A DNA stretch of 64,000 nt from Pseudomonadota bacterium (GCA_023402015.1 JAEXCU010000015.1:1-64000); one strand, 5' to 3'. Shown: positions 7,033 to 18,000, counted from the stretch's first letter. A program made the numbers and translations. Notes: generated from the sequence alone by a model not told the origin.

Positions 7033-8577
7033 TTATTTGGTCAAACCGATGATTTCGGCGTTTTCAAATAAACTCATTGCGCTGGCAACCATGGGGTCGG
7101 ATTCCAATTCGGATTGATTTTGTTCGGCAACCGTTGCGACATGTTGGGATTCTGTGGCGCGTTCCAATGTCCACGTTTTGCCCGTTTTATCTGTCAACCA
7201 TGCGGACAGGCGTGGCGGGAAATCTGCGTCGCCTTTGCGGTCATAATATTTGATTGTGCCATTTCCAAATTCAACGATTTCAATATTACTGCTGTAATAA
7301 GAAAACAGTAATATTTCCTTGGTTTCCTGTAATGCGGCAGCCAAATCTGCGGCAGATTTTAATTCACGAAACTTGGGTTTTTGGGCCACCACATCCGGTT
7401 TTTTCGTTGCGGCGATGGTTGGCTTGGGGCCAGCCGCCTGTTGTTTCAGTATTTCAGAAACCGGTGGCATATCCGCAATGTGCATTAATCGCACGATTAA
7501 CATATCAAAGCATTGCTTTTGATTGCCGGCCGATTGCATTTCACCAACAGATGCAACCATAACCTGCCATATGCGCGACAGGGTATTCAAAGAAACCTTT
7601 TCATTTATATTACGAATTTGTTCACGCTGGTCCGCGGTGTATGGGGAATTTATTGCGTCCCCCGCGTGCAGGGCCGGATGCATACGCGTCGCCCAATGTG
7701 TCCATTCCATCATATCGCCCAATAACATGGATAAATCCGCGCCATTGGTATAAATTTCATCTGATTTTTCCAATGCGGTTGCAACATCGCCCGACAACAG
7801 TGTTTTCATAAATTCAACAACCACGCCGCGGTCGGCGCGTTTTAACATATCCATAACGGCGGCTTCGTCCACATGACCACCGGTTTGGGCAATTGCCTGA
7901 TCCAACAGGGATAATCCATCGCGCACAGATCCGTCTGCCGCGCGGGCCAACAATTCATTTGCAGCATCCGTCAGTTGGATTTTTTCTTGGTCTGCAATCC
8001 ATGCGAAATGTTTTTTCAGGGTTTCAACCGGAACGCGGACCAAATCAAAACGCTGGCACCGGGATAAAATGGTAACAGGCACTTTGCGAATTTCGGTTGT
8101 GGCCAAAATAAATATTACGTGTGCTGGCGGTTCTTCCAATGTTTTCAGCAATGCGTTAAATGCAGATGTGGACAGCATGTGCACTTCGTCAATTATATAA
8201 ACCTTGTACCGGCCATTGGTTGGTCTGTATTGCGATGCATCCAAAATGTCGCGCATATTGTCCACACCCGTATGCGATGCGGCGTCAATTTCCAAAACGT
8301 CAATGTGTTGACCTGCGGCGATTGCACGACAATTTTCACATTTACCACATGGCGTTGCAGTTGCGCGGTCAGATGATTGGCAATTTAATGCCTTGGCCAG
8401 AATGCGCGCAGTACTGGTTTTTCCGGTACCGCGAATTCCGGTAAAAATATATGCATGCGCAATGCGCGATGTGTTGATTGCGGTGGTCAGTGTTTTTACC
8501 AAAACGTCCTGGCCGATAAGTGATTGAAAATCTTGGCTGCGATATTTTCGTGCTAAAACTGTGTAATTGCTGTCCAT
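7033..8577 (-). CDS. dnaX: DNA polymerase III gamma/tau subunit DnaX
   Basis: Clamp-loader ATPase. Walker A is GIRGTGKTSTA (about residues 46-56), the zinc motif is C..CGKCENC, Walker B is VYIIDEVHMLS and sensor 1 is FILATTE, so the AAA+ module (1-220) is complete. The 514-aa length is on the short side for tau. The C-terminal part ends in a region compatible with polymerase binding. I start at ATG 8577 (MDSNYTVLARKYR), the conserved DnaX start, rather than the in-frame codon at 8619. No obvious slippery-site frameshift was identified. Confidence 0.95.
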   Translation of the reverse strand: MDSNYTVLARKYRSQDFQSLIGQDVLVKTLTTAINTSRIAHAYIFTGIRGTGKTSTARILAKALNCQSSDRATATPCGKCENCRAIAAGQHIDVLEIDAASHTGVDNMRDILDASQYRPTNGRYKVYIIDEVHMLSTSAFNALLKTLEEPPAHVIFILATTEIRKVPVTILSRCQRFDLVRVPVETLKKHFAWIADQEKIQLTDAANELLARAADGSVRDGLSLLDQAIAQTGGHVDEAAVMDMLKRADRGVVVEFMKTLLSGDVATALEKSDEIYTNGADLSMLLGDMMEWTHWATRMHPALHAGDAINSPYTADQREQIRNINEKVSLNTLSRIWQVMVASVGEMQSAGNQKQCFDMLIVRLMHIADMPPVSEILKQQAAGPKPTIAATKKPDVVAQKPKFRELKSAADLAAALQETKEILLFSYYSSNIEIVEFGNGTIKYYDRKGDADFPPRLSAWLTDKTGKTWTLERATESQHVATVAEQNQSELESDPMVASAMSLFENAEIIGLTK

Positions 8578-8656
8578 GCTAAATCTTCCTTTGGCCCCAG
8601 GATAGCAAAACAACACCAAATTTCAACAATTAAAGTATGAAAATCGCAGCGTTAAT

Positions 8657-8947
8657 TTATTTTAAATCTGTAATAAAATCCGGGAAAGATGCATCGTCGT
8701 CATCGGATGTGTCGGCCGGTTCAGTGATTGGTTGATTTTTTTCTTTGGGGTCGCGTGTGGAATCAATTTTTCCCTGTTCTGCACTGACGATGCGACCGTA
8801 ATGTTCCGCCGCCTGCATCAGACGTTCGCGTTCAATTTCGTCCGGTGTTTGTCGCGCCTGGTCCATGTATTGTTTTCTTTTTTGGCGCCATTTATGACAA
8901 CGCTGAATCATCAGCCCGACAGACGATTGGTTTTTCTTATTTTGCAT
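8657..8947 (-). CDS. DUF4167-like small protein
   Basis: A 96-aa hydrophilic protein. The segment RERLMQAAEHYGRIVSAEQGK (residues 40-60) matches the AEHYxRIxxAxQ core of the alphaproteobacterial DUF4167 family. The ends are charged and low in complexity (DTSDDDDAS). Family members are often annotated as possible RNA-binding proteins, but the function is unproven. It lies upstream of dnaX on the same strand with a 79-nt gap. Confidence 0.6.
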   Translation of the reverse strand: MQNKKNQSSVGLMIQRCHKWRQKRKQYMDQARQTPDEIERERLMQAAEHYGRIVSAEQGKIDSTRDPKEKNQPITEPADTSDDDDASFPDFITDLK

Positions 8948-9040
8948 TTGTTTTCTTTTTTCAGGAAGTCATTTCAGACGGCAATAATTTTATCGCCATC
9001 GCTTGTCAACATTTGGAATAATAAATCATCTTAAAACTGA

Positions 9041-9069
9041 TTGCAATAATTTTTTTCAATTGCTATGCT
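9041..9069 (+). promoter_or_regulatory. Promoter of the pilin/PilV-like operon
   Basis: TTGCAA (9041-9046), a 17-nt spacer, then TATGCT (9064-9069). A strong AGGAGG follows at about 9079-9084 and places the first start codon at the TTG at 9091. Confidence 0.7.
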
Positions 9070-9090
9070 GAACCACGTAGGAGGGCTGTC

Positions 9091-10446
9091 TTGCAAAGGC
9101 AAAGTGGAAATTTTTTATTGCAGGCTTTGTTGTCGCTGACCCTGATATTTGCCTTCGTTCCATATTTTGCAACGCGGCTGGCGGCGCGCGATATGGATTC
9201 ACAAATGCATGCTGCGTCCCGACAAATTGAATCTGCACAAACTGCCGCGCGCATTTTTATTCGCGAAACCGCATCTGAATTGCCATATGATGTCAGTGTT
9301 ATTTCTGGCAATGCGTTTGCCGATACGTTGGAACCATATGGATTGCCGTTGGGGTTTGTTCCGCGTACCGCATTGGGCCAGGATATTTCATTGGTTATAA
9401 ATAAAACACCCCTGGCGGTCAGTGCGTATTTAAAACTGTCCGGTGGCGGATTATCACAACTGGAATTGGCGGAATTGGCACGCAGAATTGGTTTTTATGC
9501 CAGTGCGGATGGCGATGGTATTATTGTTGGATTGGCGTTGGATGATGTCTATTCAGATATTGTTCGCCGCAATGAAACGAATTTGGATAACAGTGCATTT
9601 TTAACAGATTTAGATATGGGTGGTTTTGTTTTTGACAATGCCGGAAATGTAATGGCGCGTCGCGGTGAATTTGATTCGGCAGAGTTTGGAACACTGTCCG
9701 TTGTTGGAACAGAATCCGGACGAAAACAAAAAAATGACATCAAAAGTATATTAACCGACAAGGCGGTCTTTCAAACAAAAACAGGTGAATCTGCATTATC
9801 GTTAACACGTGGTGGATTGGTTGTGGAAATGGTAAATGCCAAAACGGTTTCGCGATATGGTGATACGGGCAATTTAACCGCCGGCGCGGCATCTGTGTAC
9901 GATTTCGCAATGACCGCGGGGCGCACCAGTTTTACCGGCCCGTCTAAATGGAATGTCCGGGGCAGTGTTATCACAGATAAAATAAATTTTAGCATAGAAA
10001 GATTAGAAGTGGATTCTTTTATTAATGCCGCCCGGGGCCAGGACGTTTATATAAATCCAGATGATTTGGAATATTCCACCCGCAGCGGCATAGAAGTCAA
10101 TTCCATTGCCGCGTCCAATATTACTGTGCGCGACCAGACATCAGATGCCCTGTCCCATGGTGAAACCGGTGCTGTTATTTTGGACATTCGTCCCGCCGGC
10201 ACATCTGTGATGCCAGACGTGTTGGTTAATGGCATTGATAATAATGCAATTGCAATCATTGCGGCGCCAGGGGACAATGACGGTAAAACCGTTGATTGTA
10301 AATCCATAATTAACAAATATGACGGACGCTATAATCAAAAATCTTTGGCCCAGTATATCATATGCCAATATGTTTATTGGCAACGCCTGGAAAAAAGAAT
10401 AAATATAAAAAAATGTTTGCTGGATGGTAAAAGTGGCTGCGTATAA
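9091..10446 (+). CDS. Pilin-headed PilV/shufflon-like protein 1
   Basis: A 451-aa protein starting at a TTG fixed by an ideally spaced AGGAGG. The N-terminus SG|NFLLQALLSLTLIFAFVP is a prepilin-like helix, but the +5 Glu is replaced by Gln, which may mark a minor or initiating pilin. The long C-terminal region is rich in short beta-strand-like repeats with fields such as DMGGFVFDNAGNVMARRGEF, reminiscent of PilV tip adhesins. Cys pairs near the end (TVDCKS, IICQYV, KKCLLD, GCV) may brace the tip. It is the first of three overlapping paralogous genes. No recombinase or shufflon repeats are nearby. Confidence 0.65.
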   Translation: MQRQSGNFLLQALLSLTLIFAFVPYFATRLAARDMDSQMHAASRQIESAQTAARIFIRETASELPYDVSVISGNAFADTLEPYGLPLGFVPRTALGQDISLVINKTPLAVSAYLKLSGGGLSQLELAELARRIGFYASADGDGIIVGLALDDVYSDIVRRNETNLDNSAFLTDLDMGGFVFDNAGNVMARRGEFDSAEFGTLSVVGTESGRKQKNDIKSILTDKAVFQTKTGESALSLTRGGLVVEMVNAKTVSRYGDTGNLTAGAASVYDFAMTAGRTSFTGPSKWNVRGSVITDKINFSIERLEVDSFINAARGQDVYINPDDLEYSTRSGIEVNSIAASNITVRDQTSDALSHGETGAVILDIRPAGTSVMPDVLVNGIDNNAIAIIAAPGDNDGKTVDCKSIINKYDGRYNQKSLAQYIICQYVYWQRLEKRINIKKCLLDGKSGCV

Positions 10447-11638
10447 AACAAAAATCTTTGACGATTATTCCCGTGGCGCCAGCATGACCGAGGTTTTGCT
10501 GTCCATGGCAATTGTTGCGGTTATTGCGCCTTTGCTGTACACGCAAATTTCAGATGCAAATCACAATATTCGTGATATGGCCGTGGCCCAGAATATTGTT
10601 AATATGCGCGGCGATGTGGCGAATTTTGTTCGCCTGCACCAAGATAAATGGCCCGACGTTGCCCAGATAAAATTGGCCGATGATGAATTGGATGATATAT
10701 CACAAATGCCGGTTGCAGGATTTATTGATAAGTACATGGTTCGCGGCGCGACAATTACGGATGTTTACCTGGCATTTGATTTGGACCGTTCATTGATGCG
10801 TACCGCGCGCGTGGCAAATCATATTGGTGATGATGCGGCCGTTGTTGGGGATGACGGCATTGCATACGGTCGTGATTGGGCGGTTTCTGCGCCGGATTTT
10901 AAACCCGGTAATTTAATATACAGAATTTCGCGCGATATTTCCGGCGAAGATAAATCAAAATACCTGCATCGTGGCACGGCCAGCGAAGACAACCTGAACG
11001 TGATGCAGCGCGATTTAAATATGGGCAACCAAAATGTTTATAATGTCGGCGGCATAGCCGCAAAATCGGCCCAGATAAAAAATGGATCTGCAACATTTAT
11101 TGCGACAAATAATCTGGTCGCAAATACGGTATATTTTTCAGATGGGGCAAATCTGGACGGGGCAAATGCGGTTATTGGAAATTTACGGGTTTCGGGTGAT
11201 ATATCGGGATTTCGCAATATTTATGCCGACAACATTAACGGCCGGGGATTTACCACAAATGGTCGCATTATAACCGACCGCGCATCTGTTTCCAATTCTG
11301 TCAATGTTGCCAATGATATGATATTAAAATCCGATACCGTGCGCACGGTCAGTGGTTTTACCGGAATATCTGTTAATTCTGTTAACACATCATATTTATC
11401 CAGCGAAGAAATCATATTTTATGATAATTTTGGACTGACTGTATCGGGCGAATTGCTGATGTCAACGACGGCGCCGTTGAAAATTGGTTCATGGACATTT
11501 CCAACAACAAACCCGCCACGGTTTAATGAAATATTCTTTACACGCGCATCCATACCTGAACCGCCGGTCAAGGGTGAATTTGGTCCGTTATTAATCAGTG
11601 GATGGCAATCCATAATGCCCCAGGATATTATAAAATGA
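10424..11638 (+). CDS. Pilin-headed PilV/shufflon-like protein 2
   Basis: A 404-aa protein overlapping the previous gene by 23 nt. The prepilin motif is RG|ASMTEVLLSMAIVAVIAPLLY with the +5 Glu kept. The C-terminal half has PilV-like phrases (LNMGNQNVYNVGGIAAKSAQ, about residues 195-214), matching the LNMGxxxIxNVxxI pattern of shufflon-type PilV N-domains. Probably a pilus-tip or minor pilin protein exported and processed by a type IV pilus or type IVb-like system. The start could lie slightly downstream, since the ribosome site before 10424 is weak. Confidence 0.65.
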   Translation: MVKVAAYKTKIFDDYSRGASMTEVLLSMAIVAVIAPLLYTQISDANHNIRDMAVAQNIVNMRGDVANFVRLHQDKWPDVAQIKLADDELDDISQMPVAGFIDKYMVRGATITDVYLAFDLDRSLMRTARVANHIGDDAAVVGDDGIAYGRDWAVSAPDFKPGNLIYRISRDISGEDKSKYLHRGTASEDNLNVMQRDLNMGNQNVYNVGGIAAKSAQIKNGSATFIATNNLVANTVYFSDGANLDGANAVIGNLRVSGDISGFRNIYADNINGRGFTTNGRIITDRASVSNSVNVANDMILKSDTVRTVSGFTGISVNSVNTSYLSSEEIIFYDNFGLTVSGELLMSTTAPLKIGSWTFPTTNPPRFNEIFFTRASIPEPPVKGEFGPLLISGWQSIMPQDIIK

Positions 11639-12960
11639 TGAAACATACGCGTATTTTTAACCAGTGTTGTGGCGAATCCGCACAGCGGGGCGGGATGCTG
11701 GTGGAATTATTGTTGTCGGTTGCGCTGGTTGCGATTATTTTGCCATTTATATTTGGATATCAGCAACGTGCCATAACCCGCGCAGAAAGTATTGCCATTA
11801 CACATCAAATGGAAAATATTCAATCTGCGTTGGAAAAATATATCATCGCCAACCGCCAGGAATTATTGACCACCGTTGGCAAAAACATTACCCGTGTCGC
11901 ATTGGCAGATTTAGGCGAATATGGGATTAATCCTGATATTGTCGCGAATGCGGCGGATAAATATCAATTGCGCATTTTAAAATCAAATGATAATCGGGGA
12001 CACGCCACTTTGCAGGGCGTAATTGTTATGACAGATCCCGATATTACCCCATTGCGCACACGTGAAATTGTTGGCCTGGGCGGGACGCAAATGGGATTTA
12101 TTGAGGGCAACCGTGCATACGGTACATTTGGGGCATGGCGCGCAGATACGGTTGATTTGGGTCTGAACGTTCGTAATGGAATCATAGAAACAACAAATGT
12201 TAATCGCGACAATGCGTTGTACCTGTGGCGTATTCCATCCACGGATGCAACGGATGCGACAATGATGTCTGCATTAAATTTGGGAAATCATGATATTCGC
12301 GGGGCGGCATTCTTTAATGCGGCCGGGGCCCAATTTGATGAAACATTAACTTTATCAGAAACTGTTGCACGTGATGTAATTTTTCAAAACAGAACCACAA
12401 TCAGCAATAAATTTACGGCCGCCAATGCATCTATTGCGGGAATATTATCATCTGATTCCCGTAATATGGAAGTTGCCGGTTCGTTTAATTTAAACGACAC
12501 CGGAAAATTTACCAGTTTTACCGTGGACGATTTATGGGTTGGCAATTTGACATTGGCCGGGTTATCCATATACGATGACGGCGCTGCATCTGTGTTAAAG
12601 ATTAATCGCGCGTTGGACATGACATCAGGCCGAATTGACGCAATGTTTATCACGGTCAGTTTTGCCGGTTCCATAACACCACGCCTGGTTGTGCGCAACA
12701 GAATAGAAGATTCAATCAATCCCGATTATTTTTGGGATGCGGATATTGGTATTGCACATTTTATGGATATGACGTTAATGGAATTGAATCATATGGCACC
12801 ATTGGCGGTGCGTGGTGAACGTGGCGGTGATACCGTCGCGGCCCAGGATTTTGGCGCCGTTGCGGCAAATAAAAATGCCACTGTTTCCGATTACATGAAC
12901 GCAATAACAGAAATTCAGAACAAAGTCCGCGCCAAATATCGCCAGTTGAATTTAGATTAA
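11635..12960 (+). CDS. Pilin-headed PilV/shufflon-like protein 3
   Basis: A 441-aa protein. The ATG at 11635 overlaps the previous stop as ATGA, so I prefer it to the in-frame codon at 11602. The prepilin site is RG|GMLVELLLSVALVAIILPFIF with the +5 Glu. The middle contains LNLGNHDIRGAAFFNAAGAQ (about residues 215-234), the same PilV-type phrase as protein 2. The N-terminal 130 residues align by eye with protein 2, and the distal regions differ. The three genes look like a duplicated tip-protein set. Confidence 0.65.
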   Translation: MMKHTRIFNQCCGESAQRGGMLVELLLSVALVAIILPFIFGYQQRAITRAESIAITHQMENIQSALEKYIIANRQELLTTVGKNITRVALADLGEYGINPDIVANAADKYQLRILKSNDNRGHATLQGVIVMTDPDITPLRTREIVGLGGTQMGFIEGNRAYGTFGAWRADTVDLGLNVRNGIIETTNVNRDNALYLWRIPSTDATDATMMSALNLGNHDIRGAAFFNAAGAQFDETLTLSETVARDVIFQNRTTISNKFTAANASIAGILSSDSRNMEVAGSFNLNDTGKFTSFTVDDLWVGNLTLAGLSIYDDGAASVLKINRALDMTSGRIDAMFITVSFAGSITPRLVVRNRIEDSINPDYFWDADIGIAHFMDMTLMELNHMAPLAVRGERGGDTVAAQDFGAVAANKNATVSDYMNAITEIQNKVRAKYRQLNLD

Positions 12961-12980
12961 TTTATGGTATAAACGTTATT

Positions 12981-13490
12981 ATGAAAATAGTATGTGATTT
13001 TTGCAAAACAGAATATTCATGCGATGCCGTGCCGACAATGCCGGTCAAATGTGCCGTGTGTGGAAATACATGGACGGTTCAGCGCCCCCCGCGCAAGAAT
13101 GCGTTTTTGGTATTTATTGCGGCGACGTGCGCATTGTTGGCGGCGATTGTATTTACCGTTGTTATAATTACCCGGCACCAGGTTGAAAATGTTGCAAATA
13201 ATCCATTGGTACCCGCTGTTACGTCTGTGTCCACAGTTGTGGATGCGTCGGGCGTTGCGCACTTTGTGGTGAATGGTTATGTTCAAAACCGGTCTGATGA
13301 AATATACGGTGTGCCGGATTTAATAATTATTTCATGGGATGGCGATGGAAATATTGTCGCACAACAAAAATTTATGCCGTCGGCAACATTGCTGGATGCG
13401 GGCGGGGCGACATCTTTTACGCATACTTTATCGTCGCCCACGGCGGGGGTAAAAAAGATAACTGCAAAATTGCAAAACGGGGGTAATTAA
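12981..13490 (+). CDS. Zinc-ribbon membrane protein (MJ0042/DUF3426-like)
   Basis: A 169-aa protein. The N-terminal zinc ribbon CDFCKTEY...CAVCGNTW (C5, C8, C24, C27) is followed by one transmembrane helix (about residues 40-64). A periplasmic beta domain (about 75-165, VVNGYVQNRSDEIYGVPDL) is of the DUF3426 type found in many alphaproteobacteria. The function of that family is unknown. It ends adjacent to the next ATG, so it belongs to the operon starting at 9091. Confidence 0.75.
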   Translation: MKIVCDFCKTEYSCDAVPTMPVKCAVCGNTWTVQRPPRKNAFLVFIAATCALLAAIVFTVVIITRHQVENVANNPLVPAVTSVSTVVDASGVAHFVVNGYVQNRSDEIYGVPDLIIISWDGDGNIVAQQKFMPSATLLDAGGATSFTHTLSSPTAGVKKITAKLQNGGN

Positions 13491-14009
13491 ATGAAACGAA
13501 TTTTAATGATTTTATTAATGATGATTACCGTGCCGGCGTTTTCCGCAGACAGCACCACCACGCCGCCCCCCCATACAATCCCGGCACCAAATCCAAAACC
13601 AGGTGATAAGCCAGCGCCCACGCCAAAACGTATCAGTATTTTTTCCACCAGTACAGATTGGGAGGGTTTAACCGGTCTGCAATTGGCACAATACAGTGGT
13701 GAATTTATCCATGATTCCAAATTAATCGGCAAAGGATTGGTTTTGTATTATCTGGACGGATTTCCATGCTATGGCCTGGGGTACGGGGTGCGTGTATGGC
13801 TGGGGCCTGGGAAAAAGCATGATGGTGATTTGCATATTGCATGTCTGTATCCACCAACTGAATTAAAATTTACATGGCGAAATGCCCTGCGTGATGCGGA
13901 CGAAGCGGTCAGCACGGGCATTTTAACTTGTCCGGTCAGTGGCGACCGACATCTGATTATTGATTTGTCCAAATGCACCAAGGGCAAAGATTGGTCAGAA
14001 TACAAATAG
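13491..14009 (+). CDS. Secreted protein of unknown function
   Basis: A 172-aa protein with a clear signal peptide (MKRILMILLMMITVPAFSA). A Pro-rich linker (about 24-50, TPPPHTIPAPNP) precedes a compact domain with four Cys (FPCYG, IACLYP, LTCPV, SKCTK), likely two disulphides. Not recognised. It starts directly after the zinc-ribbon gene, so it is probably co-transcribed with the pilin-like genes and may be an extracytoplasmic accessory. Confidence 0.6.
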   Translation: MKRILMILLMMITVPAFSADSTTTPPPHTIPAPNPKPGDKPAPTPKRISIFSTSTDWEGLTGLQLAQYSGEFIHDSKLIGKGLVLYYLDGFPCYGLGYGVRVWLGPGKKHDGDLHIACLYPPTELKFTWRNALRDADEAVSTGILTCPVSGDRHLIIDLSKCTKGKDWSEYK

Positions 14010-14020
14010 GTTTATAATTT

Positions 14021-14980
14021 ATGTCTGAAAATCGTGAATTTGTTATTGCACCAGAATCCGCCGGCATGCGTTTGGATAAATATCTGGCCGAAAAAATGCC
14101 GGAATTTTCACGCAGTGAAATTCAGCGTTTCGCCGTTTCGCAAAATGGTGCGCCGGTAAAATTTTCCCGTCCCCTGCGTGCGGGCGAAATTTATAATGTT
14201 GAAATTCCCGATGCACCGACCGATGTTGCATCGGAAAATATATCTGCGGATTTTCATTTAGATATCATATACGAAGATGACGATATTATCGTTATAAATA
14301 AACCGCGTGGCGTTGTTATGTACCCGTCGGCGGGGAATAAAACCGGAACATTGGTTCAAAATGTTTTGGCGCATACGCATTTATCTGCGCTGGGTGGGGC
14401 CACGCGGCCCGGCGTGGTGCATCGTCTGGACAAAGATACCAGTGGCGTTATGGTATTTGCCAAATCAGACCCGGCATATCGGGGTTTGGTGAAAACATTT
14501 TCTGCGCATGATTTAACACGCAAATATGTCGCATTTGTATGGGGTGTTCCCAATTGGGAAAGTGCGGATATCACCGGCAATATTGCACGGTCTTCGCGTA
14601 ATCGTCAAAAAATGACAATGGTTAAAACGGGGGGCAAATCCGCCCAGACCGAGGTTTCGGTCATGAACGTATGGACGCGCGTCGGGGTTTGCCAATTGCG
14701 GTGCAATTTATTAACCGGACGCACGCATCAAATTCGCGTTCACCTGTCCGCCCATGGATTTCCTGTGCTGTGCGACCCGGTTTATGGGCGCGGGACAAAT
14801 CGTCTGGGGGCGGTCCGGAACCCAGATTTATTGGAATTTCTAAAAACGCACAACGGTCAAATGCTGCATGCCGAATATCTGGAATTTGCCCACCCAATTA
14901 CGGGGGAAATGATGCAGTTTAAAACCCATTTGCCCGACGATATGCTGGAATTGAAATGCATTTTGAACGAAACGTTGTAA
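14021..14980 (+). CDS. RluA-family 23S rRNA pseudouridine synthase (RluC/RluD-like)
   Basis: A 319-aa protein. The N-terminal S4 domain (about 14-75; MRLDKYLAEKMPEFSRSEIQ) precedes the RluA catalytic domain. Its signature is VVHRLDKDTSGVMVFAK near residues 131-147, with the nucleophilic Asp in RLDKDT. LLTGRTHQIRVHLSAHGFPV (about 232-251) is also conserved. It modifies large-subunit rRNA in helix 69 or related sites. The choice between RluC and RluD specificity is not certain. Confidence 0.92.
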   Translation: MSENREFVIAPESAGMRLDKYLAEKMPEFSRSEIQRFAVSQNGAPVKFSRPLRAGEIYNVEIPDAPTDVASENISADFHLDIIYEDDDIIVINKPRGVVMYPSAGNKTGTLVQNVLAHTHLSALGGATRPGVVHRLDKDTSGVMVFAKSDPAYRGLVKTFSAHDLTRKYVAFVWGVPNWESADITGNIARSSRNRQKMTMVKTGGKSAQTEVSVMNVWTRVGVCQLRCNLLTGRTHQIRVHLSAHGFPVLCDPVYGRGTNRLGAVRNPDLLEFLKTHNGQMLHAEYLEFAHPITGEMMQFKTHLPDDMLELKCILNETL

Positions 14981-14990
14981 ATATAAAAAT

Positions 14991-15010
14991 ACCCCGGTAA
15001 AAACCGGGGT
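14991..15010. terminator. Hairpin after the pseudouridine synthase gene
   Basis: Stem ACCCCGG/CCGGGGT. On plus it is followed by AAAAAG rather than a T-run; on minus there is a T-rich tract. It may act as a processing or weak termination signal here. Confidence 0.5.
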
Positions 15011-15094
15011 AAAAAGAATTCTTTTTCGCATATTTTTCCTTTATTCAACCCTGATTTTATGTTATACTGAAATAATAAATAATGGAGTCAGGGA

Positions 15095-18000
15095 ATGAGT
15101 CTGCTGAAAAAAACATTTGGTTTTATTGCGATTATGGGCGTTTTGCCGGCGGCATCGGCGTTAACATCGCGTCTGGGATATGTCGGAAATGCGTCCACGC
15201 GTATGCCGACAATGACGACATATATCACAAACCCAACGGCAACGGTCGCAACGACATCTGCATTACTGGCAAACGCAGAATGCATTGATGCGTATACTTC
15301 CTGTATGAAAGGCGCAGATGTCTGTGGTCCAGATTTTGAAGAATGCACGACCAAGGTTTTGTTTCATGGCAAAATGCCACAATGTATCAGCACACTGGCC
15401 CAATGTAATACGGCCGGTATAACCTCGCTGTTTGGGATTGGAACGACAACGTCTTTGGGCGCGGTTGCAACCAAGAATTCATATGGTGAAATCACAGATT
15501 ACACATACCCAACCGACGGCAGTGTTTTGGGACAAATGATTTCCGGCGCGGCGATTTCCAATAGATTAGATACATCCAGTTGTATTAAAAAATATACATC
15601 ATGCCTGAAAAGAAGCACCAACTGTGGCAATGATTTTGAATTATGCACCACGAACCAGGAATTCAAACGACAAATGGTTAACTGTGCATCTACGTTGGCA
15701 TTGTGCGACAGCGAAGGCAAAATAGAACTGTTTGGTTCGGTTAATACAACAACCACCCCTGCGGCATCCAGCCGTATCGGTGAAATGATCAGCGAAGGCG
15801 CAGCCTTGGCGGCGATTAATTCTGTTTCTACATGCTACAAGGTTGTTGACCAATGCATCCTGACGGCCTGTGCGGAAAATCCGTATAAATGTATGGAAAA
15901 TTCATCCCAGGCAACGGTTGATTTGGCACAAACAATCGCCAGTGGTACAGAAGGCACCGGCACAGAAATCATTACTGATACAATCACAAATTCTGCAATT
16001 GCAGGATATATCAGAAATTCTTGCCGTGATGTAATTGGTGCAAACAAATATTGTTATGCAACATTTGTCGGCAATGGCGCAATGCCAACCGCCGCCCAGT
16101 TGCGCGACGAAGACAACCAGGACGAAGTCTTTGACGAAGCGTATGGCGCCCGCATGAATTCTGCGATGAAGGCGAAAATCAGTGAATTGGTTGATAAATT
16201 TGATACCAAAGCCAAAGAAAAATGCACGGAAACAATCCGGGAATGCGCAATGCGCGTTTGCGGTGGTGGTTCCGGTGCGGCGTGTTATTCCCAGGTGTAT
16301 GGCAACAAAGATAAATCAATTAATAATTCCGTCAGTTGGAATGAAATTAAAACCGGCTGCGCGGCAATTGTTAATACAGATGCCAACTGTAAATATGCGG
16401 CGGCAAATCCGAATGCATCTGGCCCGTATTCTTATGCATATATAAATAATGATGCGTTTGACACATTGTTCCCAGAATACGAAGAAGGTGGCATGGACCC
16501 AATTGGTGTTGTTGCGGCATTAAATGCAAATTTGGCAAATTCGTACAGCGATGCAGCAATCGCCCAAATGAAACGCCAGTGCCAGGCCGTTGCGACATCA
16601 TGCGTAAAATCCATGTGCGGAAACGATTACATGAATTGCTATCGCAACCGTACGGATATATATTCCAATCTGACCGATACGGGAAATATGTCATTTGACA
16701 AATCTATGAACAAGGTCGGTGGTGTTCTGGATTACACAATTGTTTTGGGGCTGTGTTTGGATACGGTAAAAAATGCGGCCGTATGTGAAGAACACCTGGC
16801 AATTGAACAAAATAAACTGAAATTGGCAAATGCGGCGTCCAGTGCGTCATCATGGGGTGATGCGGGCAGTGTTCGTACCGGTTGGATTGACGCCGGCAAG
16901 GCAACAACGGTGGCCGCGGAAACAGAACAGGTTGCGGCGGTTGATGAAAATGGCAACCAACTGTGCAGTGCCAAAGACGGCAGCCAAGGCGTATGCTATT
17001 CCGTGGATGCCAACGGTAATATTTATGACCAACCTGTATATATTTCTTATACGACATATATCCAGTCCCAGGCGGCCAGTTCGCTGTTCAAAGACCTGAT
17101 TTATGATTTGGAAAAAGAAGCCCAGGCCAAGTACAACGCCAAATTGACCAAAGAACAAAATATGTGTATGTCGGCCAACAGTGGTGGTGTAATGGGGAAA
17201 AAAGACATGGGCAGCACATATATGTGGGCGAAACTGAAATCGCAAAAGGTTCCGGCAAACTATTCCGTAAATGGTTTGAAACCGAACCAATTTGTGGCCA
17301 GCAATGATTTGTATGGTTCATTCTGCCGCATCCGCATAACGTTGCAATCTGATGATAAACGGATTCAAGAAGCAATCCGCAACGGCAGTGATTGGTCCAC
17401 GGCATACTTCGCGGTCGGTGATACATTCACCTGTGGCAGTTGGATACCGTCCAGTGCATTGGAAGAAATTGCCAACGCTGTTGCAGACAAAGCAACCGAA
17501 GGACAAGAGGCCAGCCAGAAACGTACACGTACATGGTTAACAACATTGGGTGCGTTGGGTGGTACCGTTGGTGGTGCATATCTGGGCAGTGGCATTCAGA
17601 ACGGAACGGTCTTTGGTGGACTGACCGGATTGGGCGACGGCGGCAAAAAGAACAATAATGCAAAAAGCGCCGTTCAAAACTGCATTGATTATGCCGAACA
17701 GGCACCAAAAGAATCAGATTTTGAACAGATGCGTACTTATGCCAATGCTGCAATAGAACGCGCCAAAGCCGCAGGGGTTAGCGTATCGTCTTCGGTTAAT
17801 GATGCGGTTAATAACCTGTCCAAGGTTTCTGCGGGTGATAATGATAACACAGAATATGACATTGGTGGTGTCAAAAAGAAAAAGTCTGACTTAGTATCTG
17901 CCGCCAAAACTGCAATGGGCACTTTAAAAACGGCGTGCGAACTGAAAAAAGATGACAGTGGGCAAACCAAAAAAGGAAAAAATAATGCCTGGGTTGGTTC

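Noticed and set aside
8948..9040. 4.5S (ffs) RNA near dnaX
   Set aside because: No GGAAGC/GGAGCA signal-recognition loop found in the gap.
9091..12960. Active shufflon
   Set aside because: No recombinase gene and no short inverted recombination sites were seen between the PilV-like genes.
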